A stretch of DNA of 64,000 nucleotides from Sphingomonas yabuuchiae (lineage in GTDB: Bacteria > Pseudomonadota > Alphaproteobacteria > Sphingomonadales > Sphingomonadaceae). Positions within the stretch are counted from its first letter, which is position 1; each line of letters begins with the position of its first letter. Location of the stretch: the NCBI RefSeq assembly GCF_001477495.1, contig NZ_LDTF01000007.1, positions 186,001 to 250,000 of the forward strand, given 5' to 3'. The translations under genes and the position numbers were made by a program. The notes below the pieces were generated by a model. That model was not told the origin of the DNA and searched no databases. It saw nothing but the letters and a program-made list of their open reading frames with translations. This document shows, in pieces, positions 1 through 8,396 of the stretch.

Positions 1-671
1 GCGAGTGCGCTTTCGATCCGGCCGTCGGTGAACTCGGTGTGCCGGAAGGCGGGGCCGAGTTCGACGTCCAATGTCATGCGCGGCTTGCGGATCGCGCTGT
101 AGCCCGCACCGCCCGATGCGGAGAAACGGTTGAAATAGCCGAGGAACCGGTCGCTTTCATATTGCGCCGCGCCATAGACGTAATTGTTGGCGTTGAGTTT
201 GTAGTTGGGCTCGTAGGAGGCCACATAATGTTCGCGGCTGACGATGCTCGCGCTCTCCTGATAATCGCCCTGGAGATGGACCTTGTGCCGCCATTGCAGC
301 CCCTCGCGGGTCAGGTCGACGATGCCCGTCAGGCCGATATTCTGGCTGTTGCCCGTCGTTGCAAAGCCGCCGAGTTCCACCCGGCCATGCCACAGGTCGA
401 AAAAGGTCGCCTCGCGTAGGGTGCGGCTGCGGCTCGCGGTCTTCTCGTCGCGCCAGACATCGGCCATCGCATCGATGGCGTCGGCGGCCTCGGGCACGGC
501 GTTGCGGGCGTAGCGAACGACGGTGGTGATGTCGTTCTCGTTGCCGCTGGCGATCGCGGCCTCCAGCATCGAACGGATCTGGGGCGGGATCAGCGCCGGG
601 TCCGGGTCCTTGGGATCGGCATTGGCGAGCAGGCCGAGCGCCATCGGGATCAGGAACAGCCGCGTCTTCAT
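1..671 (-). CDS. DUF481 outer-membrane protein, partial at window edge
   Basis: The frame is open from the ATG at 671 to the left edge, so the C-terminus is missing. The visible 223 residues begin with a short hydrophobic stretch (MKTRLFLIPMALGLL) that looks like an export signal. After a helical segment of about 70 residues they turn into alternating beta-strand sequence (ELGGFATTGNSQNIGL, QWRHKVHLQGDYQES, YVYGAAQYESDRFLGYF). That pattern is typical of the DUF481/YdiY 'salt-induced outer membrane protein' family, thought to be a beta-barrel. Its role is unknown. It lies 11 bp downstream of rppH on the same strand and is probably co-transcribed with it. Confidence 0.75.
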   Translation of the reverse strand, partial: MKTRLFLIPMALGLLANADPKDPDPALIPPQIRSMLEAAIASGNENDITTVVRYARNAVPEAADAIDAMADVWRDEKTASRSRTLREATFFDLWHGRVELGGFATTGNSQNIGLTGIVDLTREGLQWRHKVHLQGDYQESASIVSREHYVASYEPNYKLNANNYVYGAAQYESDRFLGYFNRFSASGGAGYSAIRKPRMTLDVELGPAFRHTEFTDGRIESAL

Positions 672-682
672 GGTCCGGTGCC

Positions 683-1204
683 TTAGCCCCTCGTCCCGTC
701 GACCGAAACCGCCGCACTCCCACCGGTTGCGGTGAAGTGCTTCGCGAAGACGACCAGCAGTTCCTCGTACAGCGCCTTCTTGAACGGTACGATCATGGCG
801 GGCAGCGTCTCCGGCTCGGCCCAGCGCCAGGCGCGGAATTCGGGATGCTCGGTGTCGATGCGGATGTCGCTGTCCTCCCCCAGGAAACGGTAGAGGAACC
901 AGATCTGCCGCTGGCCCCGCCACTTGCCCTTCCACACCTTGCCGATCATGTCCTCGGGCAGGTCATAGGTGAGTTCATGGGGCGCGCGCGCGATCAGTTC
1001 GACCTTGTCGGCGGTGACGCCGGTTTCCTCGAACAACTCGCGAAGTCCCGCGGCATCGGCCTCCTCGCCAGGATCGATGCCGCCTTGCGGAAGCTGCCAT
1101 GCCTCCAGCGTCGAATCGATCCGCTGGCCGACAAAGACGCGGCCGTCGCGGTTCATCAGGATGACGCCCGCGCAGGGGCGATAGGGAAGGTCGGTCATCA
1201 TCAT
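683..1204 (-). CDS. rppH: RNA pyrophosphohydrolase (Nudix)
   Basis: A 173-residue Nudix hydrolase. The Nudix box GX5EX7REUXEEXGU is intact at residues 41-63 (GGIDPGEEAD then RELFEETGV). The N-terminal YRPCAGVILMNRDGRVFVGQR and the WQLPQGGI run are characteristic of RppH, which removes pyrophosphate from the 5' triphosphate of mRNA to start decay. Three consecutive ATG codons are possible starts (1204, 1201, 1198). The first overlaps the stop of the upstream esterase gene, so translational coupling is likely. The C-terminal 15 residues extend beyond the usual fold. Confidence 0.93.
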   Translation of the reverse strand: MMMTDLPYRPCAGVILMNRDGRVFVGQRIDSTLEAWQLPQGGIDPGEEADAAGLRELFEETGVTADKVELIARAPHELTYDLPEDMIGKVWKGKWRGQRQIWFLYRFLGEDSDIRIDTEHPEFRAWRWAEPETLPAMIVPFKKALYEELLVVFAKHFTATGGSAAVSVDGTRG

Positions 1205-2175
1205 TGTCCCATCGGGCGGATGGGTTCCGCCTCGACGATCACGGCCTTCAACGCAAGCAGGAAAGCGGTGAGGTCGCCCATGCCGGACGGGATCGCCTTG
1301 CGCAGTGTCGCAAAGCCATGGATCGTGCCGCGTGCCTCACGAAAGGTCACGGGCACGCCCGCCTTGGCCAGCGCGGCGGCATAGGCGCGGCCCTGGTCGC
1401 GGATCGGGTCACACTGGGCGGTCATGATGACGGCGGGCGGCATATCGACCAGTTCACCCCGCATCGGGGCCGCGCGGACATCGCCCAGATCGGCGGCGTA
1501 GCAGGCGACGAACCAGTCCAGCATCGCACGGGTCAGGAAATGCCCCTCGGCAAAGTCGCGGAGCGAGGGGTGCGCGCGCGCCATGTCCGTGGCCGGATAG
1601 AGCAACCCTTGGGCGATCACGGGCACATCTTCGGGCCGATCGCGCAAGGCCATGGCAGTGACGGTGGCGAGCGTGCCGCCCGCGCTGTCGCCCGCCACGA
1701 TCAGCCCGGTCGTGCCCGGCTGTCGGGCCAGCCAGCGCGCCGCCGCCTCGCAATCATCGGGCGCGGCGGGCCAGGGATGCTCGGGCGCGAGGCGATAGCC
1801 GACCGATAGGACGGGCAGGTCGAGCGCGCGCGCCATCTCGGCGGCGAGCGGGGCATGGGTGTCGATGTCGCCGATCACGAAGCCGCCGCCATGGAAGAAC
1901 AGCACCACCGGACCCGGCTCGCGCCATTCGCGTGGGTCGAAGCGCCGCACGGGGATCGGCCCAGCCAGGCCGTCGACCGTGAACGCCTCGTCAAGCCCGA
2001 GCGGCCCGACCGGCGGATCGGTCAGGTCGCGGGCGGCGCGCATCATCTGGCGGGCGGCCTCGGGACCCAGTTCCTGCTGGGGCGGGCCGGGCAGACGGTT
2101 ATAATAGCCGAGGAAGCGCGCTACGTCGGGGCGTAGTTCGGGTAGCGGGGCCGTGGCCCTCCTATCGCGGGTCAT
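1201..2175 (-). CDS. Alpha/beta hydrolase of the hormone-sensitive-lipase (HSL) type
   Basis: A 324-residue esterase. The oxyanion-hole motif HGGGF is at residues 95-99, the nucleophile elbow GDSAGG at 162-167 (Ser164), and the acid and base are in CDP (Asp256) and HGF (His286). This is the HSL/Est family IV layout, acting on short acyl esters; the natural substrate cannot be inferred. No signal peptide is seen, so it is probably cytoplasmic. It is the first gene of a minus-strand group with rppH and the DUF481 gene. Its start is divergent from the HDAC-type gene, whose start lies only about 20 bp away. Confidence 0.88.
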   Translation of the reverse strand: MTRDRRATAPLPELRPDVARFLGYYNRLPGPPQQELGPEAARQMMRAARDLTDPPVGPLGLDEAFTVDGLAGPIPVRRFDPREWREPGPVVLFFHGGGFVIGDIDTHAPLAAEMARALDLPVLSVGYRLAPEHPWPAAPDDCEAAARWLARQPGTTGLIVAGDSAGGTLATVTAMALRDRPEDVPVIAQGLLYPATDMARAHPSLRDFAEGHFLTRAMLDWFVACYAADLGDVRAAPMRGELVDMPPAVIMTAQCDPIRDQGRAYAAALAKAGVPVTFREARGTIHGFATLRKAIPSGMGDLTAFLLALKAVIVEAEPIRPMGQ

Positions 2176-2194
2176 GGCTTCCTACCTAGGGGCG

Positions 2195-3118
2195 ATGATC
2201 CATGTCGTCCATCACCCCGCCTATGTCACCGAGGCACCGGCGCGTTCCACCTATCGCTGGGGCAAGAACGGGGCAATCCGCGATCTGCTGCGGGCCAAAG
2301 GCGATGCGGTGGTCTGGACCGAGCCGGACCTGATCCCGCCCGTCTGGCTGGAGGCGGTACACGACCCCGATTATGTCGCCGAGGTGCTGGAGGCTCGCGT
2401 GCCGCCCGACAAGACCCGGCGGATCGGTTTTCCGATCACCGAGCAGGTCGCCCATCGCGCGCGGGCAGTGCCGGGCGGGACGTGGGCCGCCGCGCTGCTG
2501 GCGCTGGACCATGGCTTCGCGGCCAATACCGCCGGGGGCAGCCATCACGCGCTGGCCAATACGGGGGCGGGATATTGCGTGTTCAACGATCTGGCGGTGG
2601 CGGCGGTGCGGCTGGTCGAACAGGGTGTCGTGGGCCGGGTGGCGATCGTCGATTGCGACGTGCATCAGGGTGACGGCACCGCCGCGCTGACCGCCGGGCG
2701 GCCGGACATCGTAACCTATTCGATCCATGCCGAGAAGAATTTTCCGGCACGCAAGGCCCGCTCGACGCTGGACGTGGGTTTGCCCGATGGCGTGGATGAC
2801 GATGGCTATCTCGCCGAACTGGCCGCAACCCTGACGCCGTTCCTCGACGAGCACCGGCCCGACATCATCCTGTATCAGGCCGGGGTCGATCCGTTCGTCG
2901 AGGATCGGCTGGGGCGTCTGTCCGTCACGCGGGACGGACTGGTCGCCCGCGAAAAGCTGATCGCCGATCTGGCATTGGCGCGCGGGCTTCCCCTCGCCAG
3001 CACGGTCGGCGGCGGCTATGGCGACGATGTCATGGCGATCGCCGAGCGGCACGTCACGGCGATCCTGACTCTGGGGGAAAGACTGTCCCATCGGAACCCG
3101 GCGAAGGCCGAAGCGTAG
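2195..3118 (+). CDS. Histone-deacetylase-fold amidohydrolase
   Basis: The arginase/HDAC fold is clear. With the start at 2195 (MIHVVHHPAY) the product has 307 residues, with the active-site pair HH at 117-118, zinc ligands Asp155 and His157 in DCDVHQGDGT, a third ligand Asp232 in QAGVDPF, and the late GGGYG loop. Bacterial members deacetylate acetylpolyamines or other N-acetyl substrates; which one is unknown here. An in-frame ATG at 2174 would add seven residues. I prefer 2195 because the family starts just before the VxHP.Y strand and AGGGG lies close upstream. The photolyase gene follows after 7 bp, so they are probably one transcript. Confidence 0.88.
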   Translation: MIHVVHHPAYVTEAPARSTYRWGKNGAIRDLLRAKGDAVVWTEPDLIPPVWLEAVHDPDYVAEVLEARVPPDKTRRIGFPITEQVAHRARAVPGGTWAAALLALDHGFAANTAGGSHHALANTGAGYCVFNDLAVAAVRLVEQGVVGRVAIVDCDVHQGDGTAALTAGRPDIVTYSIHAEKNFPARKARSTLDVGLPDGVDDDGYLAELAATLTPFLDEHRPDIILYQAGVDPFVEDRLGRLSVTRDGLVAREKLIADLALARGLPLASTVGGGYGDDVMAIAERHVTAILTLGERLSHRNPAKAEA

Positions 3119-3125
3119 CGGCTGC

Positions 3126-4496
3126 ATGACAGCTTCCCCTACGATCCTGTGGTTCCGCCAGGATCTTCGCCTTCACGATCAACCGGCTCTCCTCGCGGCG
3201 GCAGACGCGGGGCCGGTCATCCCGGTCTATATCCTCGATGACGAAACCCCGGGCGACTGGCGGATGGGTGCGGCGCAGCGCTGGTGGCTGCATCACAGCC
3301 TGACGTCGCTTGCGAAGGATCTCAAGGAACTAGGCAGTCGCCTGATCCTGCGGCGGGGCAAGGCCGTCGACATCCTGCGCGCCCTGATGGAGGAGACGGG
3401 CGCGACCGAGGTCCACACCATCCGTCATTACGAACCCTGGTGGCGCAAGGCCGAGGAGGCGCTGGACGATTGCCTGACGCTCCATGATGGCAATCATCTG
3501 GCACGGCCGGAACTGGTCACGACGGGCAGCGGCAAGCCGTTCCGAATCTATTCGGCCTTCTGGAAGGGACTGCAGGGCCATTTGCCGCCCGAACATCCCC
3601 TCGACCGTCCCGATACGCTGGCTGCTCCTGCCCATTGGCCGAATAGCGAAAAACTGGCCAACTGGTCGCTGTTGCCGACCAAGCCCGACTGGTCGACCGG
3701 CTTCGACAAGGACTGGGTTCCCGGCGAGGCGACGGCGCGTGAGCGGGTGGCGGACTTCGGCGAAAAGGCGGTCGCCTATGACACCGCGCGCAATATGCCG
3801 TCAGAGGAGGGTAGTTCGCGCCTGTCGCCGCACCTGCACTTTGGCGAGGTTTCGGTGCGTGCCGTGTGGCACTCGCTCGCCCGGCGCGGGGATACCGAGA
3901 CGTTCCGCAAGGAACTGGCCTGGCGGGACTTTACCGATGGGGTCGTCATGGCGCTGCCCGATTATGCGGATCGTAACGGCCGCGATGCGTTCGACGCGAT
4001 GCCGTGGCGGAGTGGAAAGGAGGCCACCAAGGACCTGAAGGCGTGGCGGACCGGTCGCACCGGCTATCCGATCGTGGATGCGGGTATGCGCCAGCTCTGG
4101 ACGACAGGATGGATGCACAATCGCGTGCGGATGATCACCGCCTCCTTCCTCATCAAGCATCTGCTGATCGACTGGCGCGAGGGCGAGCGCTGGTTCTGGG
4201 ACTGTCTGGTCGACGCCGATTACGGAAACAATGCGGTCAACTGGCAATGGGTCGCGGGGACGGGCATCGACTCGAACATGTTCGGCCGGATCATGGCCCC
4301 GCTCAACCAGTCGGAGAAGTTCGATGCGGGCGACTATATCCGACAATGGGTGCCGGAATTGAAGCATGTGTCCGACGCCGCCATTCATGACCCCGAAGAG
4401 GCCGGGTGTCGGCCGAAGAACTATCCGGCCAAGATCATCGGGCATCGCGAGGGGCGTGAGAGGGCCTTGGCGGCGGCGAAGAAGATGCGGGGATAG
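3126..4496 (+). CDS. phrB: Deoxyribodipyrimidine photolyase, class I
   Basis: A 456-residue light-dependent DNA repair flavoprotein that splits cyclobutane pyrimidine dimers. The N-terminal alpha/beta domain starts ILWFRQDLRLHDQPAL. The FAD-binding helical domain has SSRLSPHLHFGE at 230-241 and the photolyase signature GRTGYPIVDAGMRQLW at 310-325, followed by TGWMHNRVRM and NNAVNWQWVAGTGIDS. The length is normal for the family. It follows the HDAC-type gene and ends in a region with a strong inverted repeat, facing the DUF2256 gene. The DNA substrate (CPD rather than 6-4) is inferred from class I similarity. Confidence 0.95.
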   Translation: MTASPTILWFRQDLRLHDQPALLAAADAGPVIPVYILDDETPGDWRMGAAQRWWLHHSLTSLAKDLKELGSRLILRRGKAVDILRALMEETGATEVHTIRHYEPWWRKAEEALDDCLTLHDGNHLARPELVTTGSGKPFRIYSAFWKGLQGHLPPEHPLDRPDTLAAPAHWPNSEKLANWSLLPTKPDWSTGFDKDWVPGEATARERVADFGEKAVAYDTARNMPSEEGSSRLSPHLHFGEVSVRAVWHSLARRGDTETFRKELAWRDFTDGVVMALPDYADRNGRDAFDAMPWRSGKEATKDLKAWRTGRTGYPIVDAGMRQLWTTGWMHNRVRMITASFLIKHLLIDWREGERWFWDCLVDADYGNNAVNWQWVAGTGIDSNMFGRIMAPLNQSEKFDAGDYIRQWVPELKHVSDAAIHDPEEAGCRPKNYPAKIIGHREGRERALAAAKKMRG

Positions 4497-4519
4497 GGCG
4501 GGGCGTGCGCTTCGACTTT

Positions 4520-4572
4520 GCTCAGCGTGAACGGAGGTTGGAGCCATGTCCCATCCTCCGTTCAGCCTGAGC
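4520..4572. repeat. Inverted repeat between convergent genes, dispersed sphingomonad-type palindrome
   Basis: The left arm GCTCAGCGTGAACGGAGG (4520-4537) and right arm CCTCCGTTCAGCCTGAGC (4555-4572) match at 16 of 18 positions around a 17-nt loop. The flank TTCGACT (4511-4517) matches copies near 38,700 and 38,920. It lies between convergent phrB and the DUF2256 gene, so a transcribed hairpin could end transcripts from both sides. There is no clear T-tract, so it is called a repeat rather than an intrinsic terminator. Confidence 0.75.
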
Positions 4573-4584
4573 CAAGGAAAACCG

Positions 4585-4725
4585 TTAACGCTTCTTCCGG
4601 CACGCATCCGAGCAATAGACCACCTGGTCCCAGTCCCGCGCCCATTTCTTGCGCCAGGTGAAGGGGCGTCCGCATGCCGGGCAGGTCTTGCTCGGCAGGT
4701 TTTCCTTACGGACGCCGTTGGGCAT
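4585..4725 (-). CDS. DUF2256 small zinc-ribbon-like protein
   Basis: A 46-residue protein with two Cys pairs, [11 protein letters not shown] and [11 protein letters not shown], separated by a Trp/Lys-rich segment ([10 protein letters not shown]). This is the DUF2256 pattern, presumably a single zinc-binding knuckle; the function is not known. The ATG at 4725 shares its A with the last base of the aroB TGA stop, so it is translationally coupled to aroB. From memory, DUF2256 genes often sit beside photolyase/cryptochrome genes, and phrB is the convergent neighbour here. Confidence 0.82.
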   Translation of the reverse strand: MPNGVRKENLPSKTCPACGRPFTWRKKWARDWDQVVYCSDACRKKR

Positions 4726-5825
4726 CAGCGCGCCTCGGTATCGAGGAAGGCCGCGATGTCGGCCAGGTCGACCGTCTTGTCGAGATAGGTCTGCCCGATC
4801 CCGCGTGCGAGCAGGAAGGGCAGGGTGCCTGCGGCCATTTTCTTGTCGTGCTTCATATGCTCGACCAACGTCGCGGAAGCCGCATCGATCCCGGCGGCCG
4901 CCAGGCCGTCGGGCAGGCCGATCGCGCGGAGATGCGCCGCGACCCGCTCGGCGTCCTGCCGCTCGCAAAGACCCTTCCGCACCGAATAGCGGAAGGCGAG
5001 CGCACAGCCCGCCGCGACGCCCTCGCCGTGGAGCAGTCGGTCGGAGAAACCGGCCTCCGCCTCCAGCGCATGGCCGAAGGTATGGCCGAGGTTCAGGAGC
5101 GCGCGGATGCCGTTCGTCTCATGCTCGTCTGCCGCCACGATCCGCGCCTTGGCGGCGACCGAATGAGCGATGGCATAAACGCGCGCATCGGCGTCGCCCG
5201 CCAGCAGGGCAGGGGCATTCGCCTCGCACCATTCGAAAAAGGCGAAGTCGTCGATCAGGCCATATTTGACGACCTCGGCATAACCGGCACGCACTTGGCG
5301 CGCGGGAAGGGTATCGAGCACGTCCGGATCGATCAGCACCATGGCAGGCTGGTGGAAGGCCCCGATCAGGTTCTTGCCCGCCGACGTGTTGATCGCGGTC
5401 TTGCCACCGACCGACGAGTCGACCTGCGACAGCAAGGTCGTCGGGATCTGCACGAAGCGGCAGCCGCGCTTGATGATCGAGCAGGCGAAACCGACCAGAT
5501 CGCCGATCACACCGCCGCCCAGCGCAATGACATGATCCGCCCGCTCGACACCGAGTTCGAGCAGCCGGTCGCAGACTTGGCTTAGCATCGCCCAGCTCTT
5601 GGTCTTCTCGCCGGGTGGCAGGATGATCGCCTCGCTCGCGACGCCCGCTGCCTCCAGCGATGCCTGGAGTACCGCCAGATGCGGCCGGACATTCTCGTCG
5701 GTCACGATCGCCATGCGACGCCCGCGCGACAGGGGCGCAAGATACTCGGCGGCGCGGGGCAGCAGCCCGGCTTCGATATGGATGGGATAGCTGCGGTCGC
5801 CGAGCGACACGGTGACGGTCTTCAT
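4725..5825 (-). CDS. aroB: 3-dehydroquinate synthase
   Basis: A 366-residue shikimate-pathway enzyme converting DAHP to 3-dehydroquinate with NAD and a metal ion. Diagnostic segments are the NAD-binding [13 protein letters not shown], the [20 protein letters not shown] run and the metal-binding [13 protein letters not shown] and [10 protein letters not shown]. The start overlaps the aroK stop by 4 bp (ATGA), and the stop overlaps the DUF2256 start, so the three genes form a tight minus-strand operon. Confidence 0.97.
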   Translation of the reverse strand: MKTVTVSLGDRSYPIHIEAGLLPRAAEYLAPLSRGRRMAIVTDENVRPHLAVLQASLEAAGVASEAIILPPGEKTKSWAMLSQVCDRLLELGVERADHVIALGGGVIGDLVGFACSIIKRGCRFVQIPTTLLSQVDSSVGGKTAINTSAGKNLIGAFHQPAMVLIDPDVLDTLPARQVRAGYAEVVKYGLIDDFAFFEWCEANAPALLAGDADARVYAIAHSVAAKARIVAADEHETNGIRALLNLGHTFGHALEAEAGFSDRLLHGEGVAAGCALAFRYSVRKGLCERQDAERVAAHLRAIGLPDGLAAAGIDAASATLVEHMKHDKKMAAGTLPFLLARGIGQTYLDKTVDLADIAAFLDTEAR

Positions 5826-6364
5826 CGTCCGATGGCTTTCAGGATGGCGTTGACGGTGGCCTCGTGCGGCCCCCGCTTGCTGGAGACATGGATGGGCGCG
5901 AGCGCGTAGATCGGATTGCGCACCGCCGACAGCTCACGCAGCACCTTGAGCGGGTCCTTGCCGCGCAGCAGGGGCCGGGTGTCGCGCCGCTTGACCCGCT
6001 CGGCCAGCACCTCGGGACTGGCGTTCAGCCAGATGGCGGTGGCCTGTTCCAGGATCAGGGCACGCGTCTCGTCATTGATGAACGCGCCGCCGCCGGTCGC
6101 GATCACCTTGGGGCGGCCATCGACCAGCCGGGCGATCACACGGCGCTCGCCGTCGCGGAAATAGGGTTCGCCATAATGTTCGAAGATTTCGGGGATGCTC
6201 ATGCCGGCGGCTTGCTCGATCGCGGTGTCGGCATCGACGAAGGGCACGCGTAACCGATTCGCCAGACGGCGACCCACGGTCGACTTGCCCACGCCCATCA
6301 GACCGACGAGCACGATGGGCGACCCGTTCCAGCTTGCATCTACAGGGTTGTGGCTTTGCAACAT
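5822..6364 (-). CDS. aroK: Shikimate kinase
   Basis: A 180-residue P-loop kinase phosphorylating shikimate at the 3-hydroxyl. The Walker A GLMGVGKST is at 21-29, the shikimate-binding Asp/Arg are in FVDADTAIEQ and YFRDGERRVI, the GGGAF motif and lid Arg (RDTRPLL) are present. It is first in the aroK-aroB-DUF2256 operon. Its promoter must lie in the 81-bp divergent gap shared with the small membrane protein gene on the other strand. Confidence 0.96.
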   Translation of the reverse strand: MLQSHNPVDASWNGSPIVLVGLMGVGKSTVGRRLANRLRVPFVDADTAIEQAAGMSIPEIFEHYGEPYFRDGERRVIARLVDGRPKVIATGGGAFINDETRALILEQATAIWLNASPEVLAERVKRRDTRPLLRGKDPLKVLRELSAVRNPIYALAPIHVSSKRGPHEATVNAILKAIGR

Positions 6365-6445
6365 TGCGCTCTGCGCTATACAGCGGGCGCGCGCCCGGCA
6401 ACACCGGCCGGGCTTTCACGGGTCCATTATAAGGTTTTGCGTTTC

Positions 6446-6580
6446 ATGTCCCGTATGGTCGTTTCGCTCATCGTCCTCCTCGTCATCGTCGTCGGCGGGC
6501 TGTTCCTGCTCTCGGGCCGGGCGACCGAACGGCCGACCACCCAGGTCGAAAAGGCGGTCTCGCTTGGCAACCTGCAATAA
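6446..6580 (+). CDS. Small single-pass membrane protein
   Basis: A 44-residue protein with one obvious transmembrane helix (VVSLIVLLVIVVGGLFLL, about residues 5-22) and a short polar tail. I do not recognise a family. The ATG at 6446 is chosen because earlier in-frame sequence contains the aroK promoter region and reads as non-coding. It overlaps the likely start of the next gene by 17 bp, which suggests coupling. A regulatory or stabilising role for the exported neighbour is possible but not shown. Confidence 0.6.
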   Translation: MSRMVVSLIVLLVIVVGGLFLLSGRATERPTTQVEKAVSLGNLQ

Positions 6581-8396
6581 GCGGGGGGGCGTTTTCCGCC
6601 ACCTGCCCAGGGCCGTCGCCCTGCTGATGGTCGGGGCCGCCGCGATCGCGGCGGCGCAGGATCGTCCCGAATCGCTGCTGCCCCCCGGCTTCGGCCAGCC
6701 CGCCGCACAGCCCAGCGCCCGGCCGACCCCCCGGTCGACGCCGCGCCCGGCCACGGGCTCGACCCCCGGCGCGACTGCCCTGCCCACGCCGACGCCTGCG
6801 CCGACGCCCGCCGATGCCGTGGGCGCGCTGCTGGACACGCTGGCGACCCCGGTTCCGACGCCGACGCCCTCGCCGACGCCCACCATGGATGCGGCGACGC
6901 TGGCGGAATATGAGCTGCCCGCTTCGGCGCGGCGTTCGCTGGCGGTGGTCGGTCCGGCGGGGCCGCGCGAAGGGGCGCTGGACCAGACCATCTTTGCCGG
7001 TGCCGATGGCCGCGTTGCCGAGACGCTGATGCGGCGCCTGTCCGCGCCCCTGCCGTCGCGCTGGACCTCGATCCTGCTGCGCCGCGCCCTGGCGACGCAT
7101 ATGGAAACGCCGCGCGGCGTGAACGGCGCGGACTTCGCGGCCGAGCGGGCCTGGCTGCTGCTGCGCATGGGCGAGGCGCAGGTGGCGCGGGCGGTCGTCC
7201 AGTCGGTCGATCCGGCCAACTACACGCCCAAACTCTATCAGGTCGCGATGAACGCGCTGCTCGCCTCCAGCGATCCGGCGGGGCTGTGCCCGCTGGCCGA
7301 TCGCGGCAGTGCGGTGACGCGACTGGGCGGTTATCGACTGGCGCAAGGCTGGTGCGCAGCGCTGACGGGGGATGGCGCACGCGCCACCGCGACGGTTCGC
7401 CAGATGCGCCGTCAGCGGGTCGCCGACGACTTCGACCTGAAACTCGCCGAAAAGCTGATGGGCGCAGGATCCGCACGCAAGGCGGTCAGCGTCGATTGGG
7501 GCGGGGCAGACCGCCTCACGGTCTGGCGGTTCGGCCTGGCCACGGCGACGGGCGTGACGGTACCGCCGGATTATCTTTCCTATGTCGGGCCGCAGGTGCG
7601 CGGCTGGCTGGCGACCTCGGCATCGGTGCCCGCGATCGAGCGGGCAGGCGTGGTCGATCAGGCGGCGACGCTGGGCGTTCTCTCCAACGCCGCGCTGGTC
7701 GATTTCTATTCCGGGCTGAGCGATGACGATCAGGCGAGCCGGGCGCAGTCGGCGATCGGCAACGATCTGCGCAACGCCTATGCCGCCGGGGACGAGGGAC
7801 AGCGGCTGTCGGCGATGCTCTCGCTCTGGGGCGATGATACGCCTACCCCCTATGGCCGACTGATCCTGACCGCCCGCGCCGCCGCGCGGTTGCCGGTGAC
7901 GAGCGACGGGCGCGAGGCCGACCGGCTGGTCGCCTCGATGCTGTCGGCGGGGCTGGATCGCAGCGCGGCGCGCTGGCGCGATGTCGCGAAGCAGAACAGC
8001 GACGCCTGGGCGATGATCGAGTTGAGCGATCCCGACCGGCAAGGCCAGCTGGCGTACGACCGGGTCTCCAACTACAGCGCCGACGCCCTGAAACAGCGTA
8101 TGTTCTTTGCCGGACTGGCCGGGCTCGGGCGGCTGTCGCGCACCGATATCGAGAAGGGCGCCGAGGCGCTCGACGTGCGGGTCGGCCAGCGCAATGCCTG
8201 GACCGAAGCGCTCGATCAGGCGGTGGCGGACGAGCAGACGGGCATGGTCGTCCTGCTCTGCGCGGTCGGGATGCAGACCGGCGATTGGCGCGGCGTGCCG
8301 CCCCAGGCGCTGTATCGCATCGTCGAGGCATTGCGCGCGGTCGGGTTGGATAGCGAGGCACGGATGATCGCGGCGGAGGCGATCGCCCGAACATGA
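6564..8396 (+). CDS. Exported Pro/Thr-rich protein with alpha-helical C-terminal domain, unknown function
   Basis: I do not recognise the family. A TTG at 6564, preceded by AAGGCGG, gives a good signal peptide: a basic n-region (ATCNKRGGVFRHLPR), a hydrophobic core (AVALLMVGAAAIAAA) and a cleavage point before QD. The ATG at 6627 would lose the basic part. About residues 35-105 are a low-complexity linker of PTP/STP repeats, followed by roughly 480 residues of Ala/Leu-rich helical sequence resembling a TPR-like solenoid. The last codons overlap xerD (ATGA), so it is in one operon with xerD. The start choice is uncertain. Confidence 0.7.
   Translation: MATCNKRGGVFRHLPRAVALLMVGAAAIAAAQDRPESLLPPGFGQPAAQPSARPTPRSTPRPATGSTPGATALPTPTPAPTPADAVGALLDTLATPVPTPTPSPTPTMDAATLAEYELPASARRSLAVVGPAGPREGALDQTIFAGADGRVAETLMRRLSAPLPSRWTSILLRRALATHMETPRGVNGADFAAERAWLLLRMGEAQVARAVVQSVDPANYTPKLYQVAMNALLASSDPAGLCPLADRGSAVTRLGGYRLAQGWCAALTGDGARATATVRQMRRQRVADDFDLKLAEKLMGAGSARKAVSVDWGGADRLTVWRFGLATATGVTVPPDYLSYVGPQVRGWLATSASVPAIERAGVVDQAATLGVLSNAALVDFYSGLSDDDQASRAQSAIGNDLRNAYAAGDEGQRLSAMLSLWGDDTPTPYGRLILTARAAARLPVTSDGREADRLVASMLSAGLDRSAARWRDVAKQNSDAWAMIELSDPDRQGQLAYDRVSNYSADALKQRMFFAGLAGLGRLSRTDIEKGAEALDVRVGQRNAWTEALDQAVADEQTGMVVLLCAVGMQTGDWRGVPPQALYRIVEALRAVGLDSEARMIAAEAIART

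Noticed and set aside
2153-2194. Upstream in-frame start for the HDAC-fold gene
   Set aside because: It would overlap the start of the divergent esterase gene and add residues not seen at the family N-terminus.
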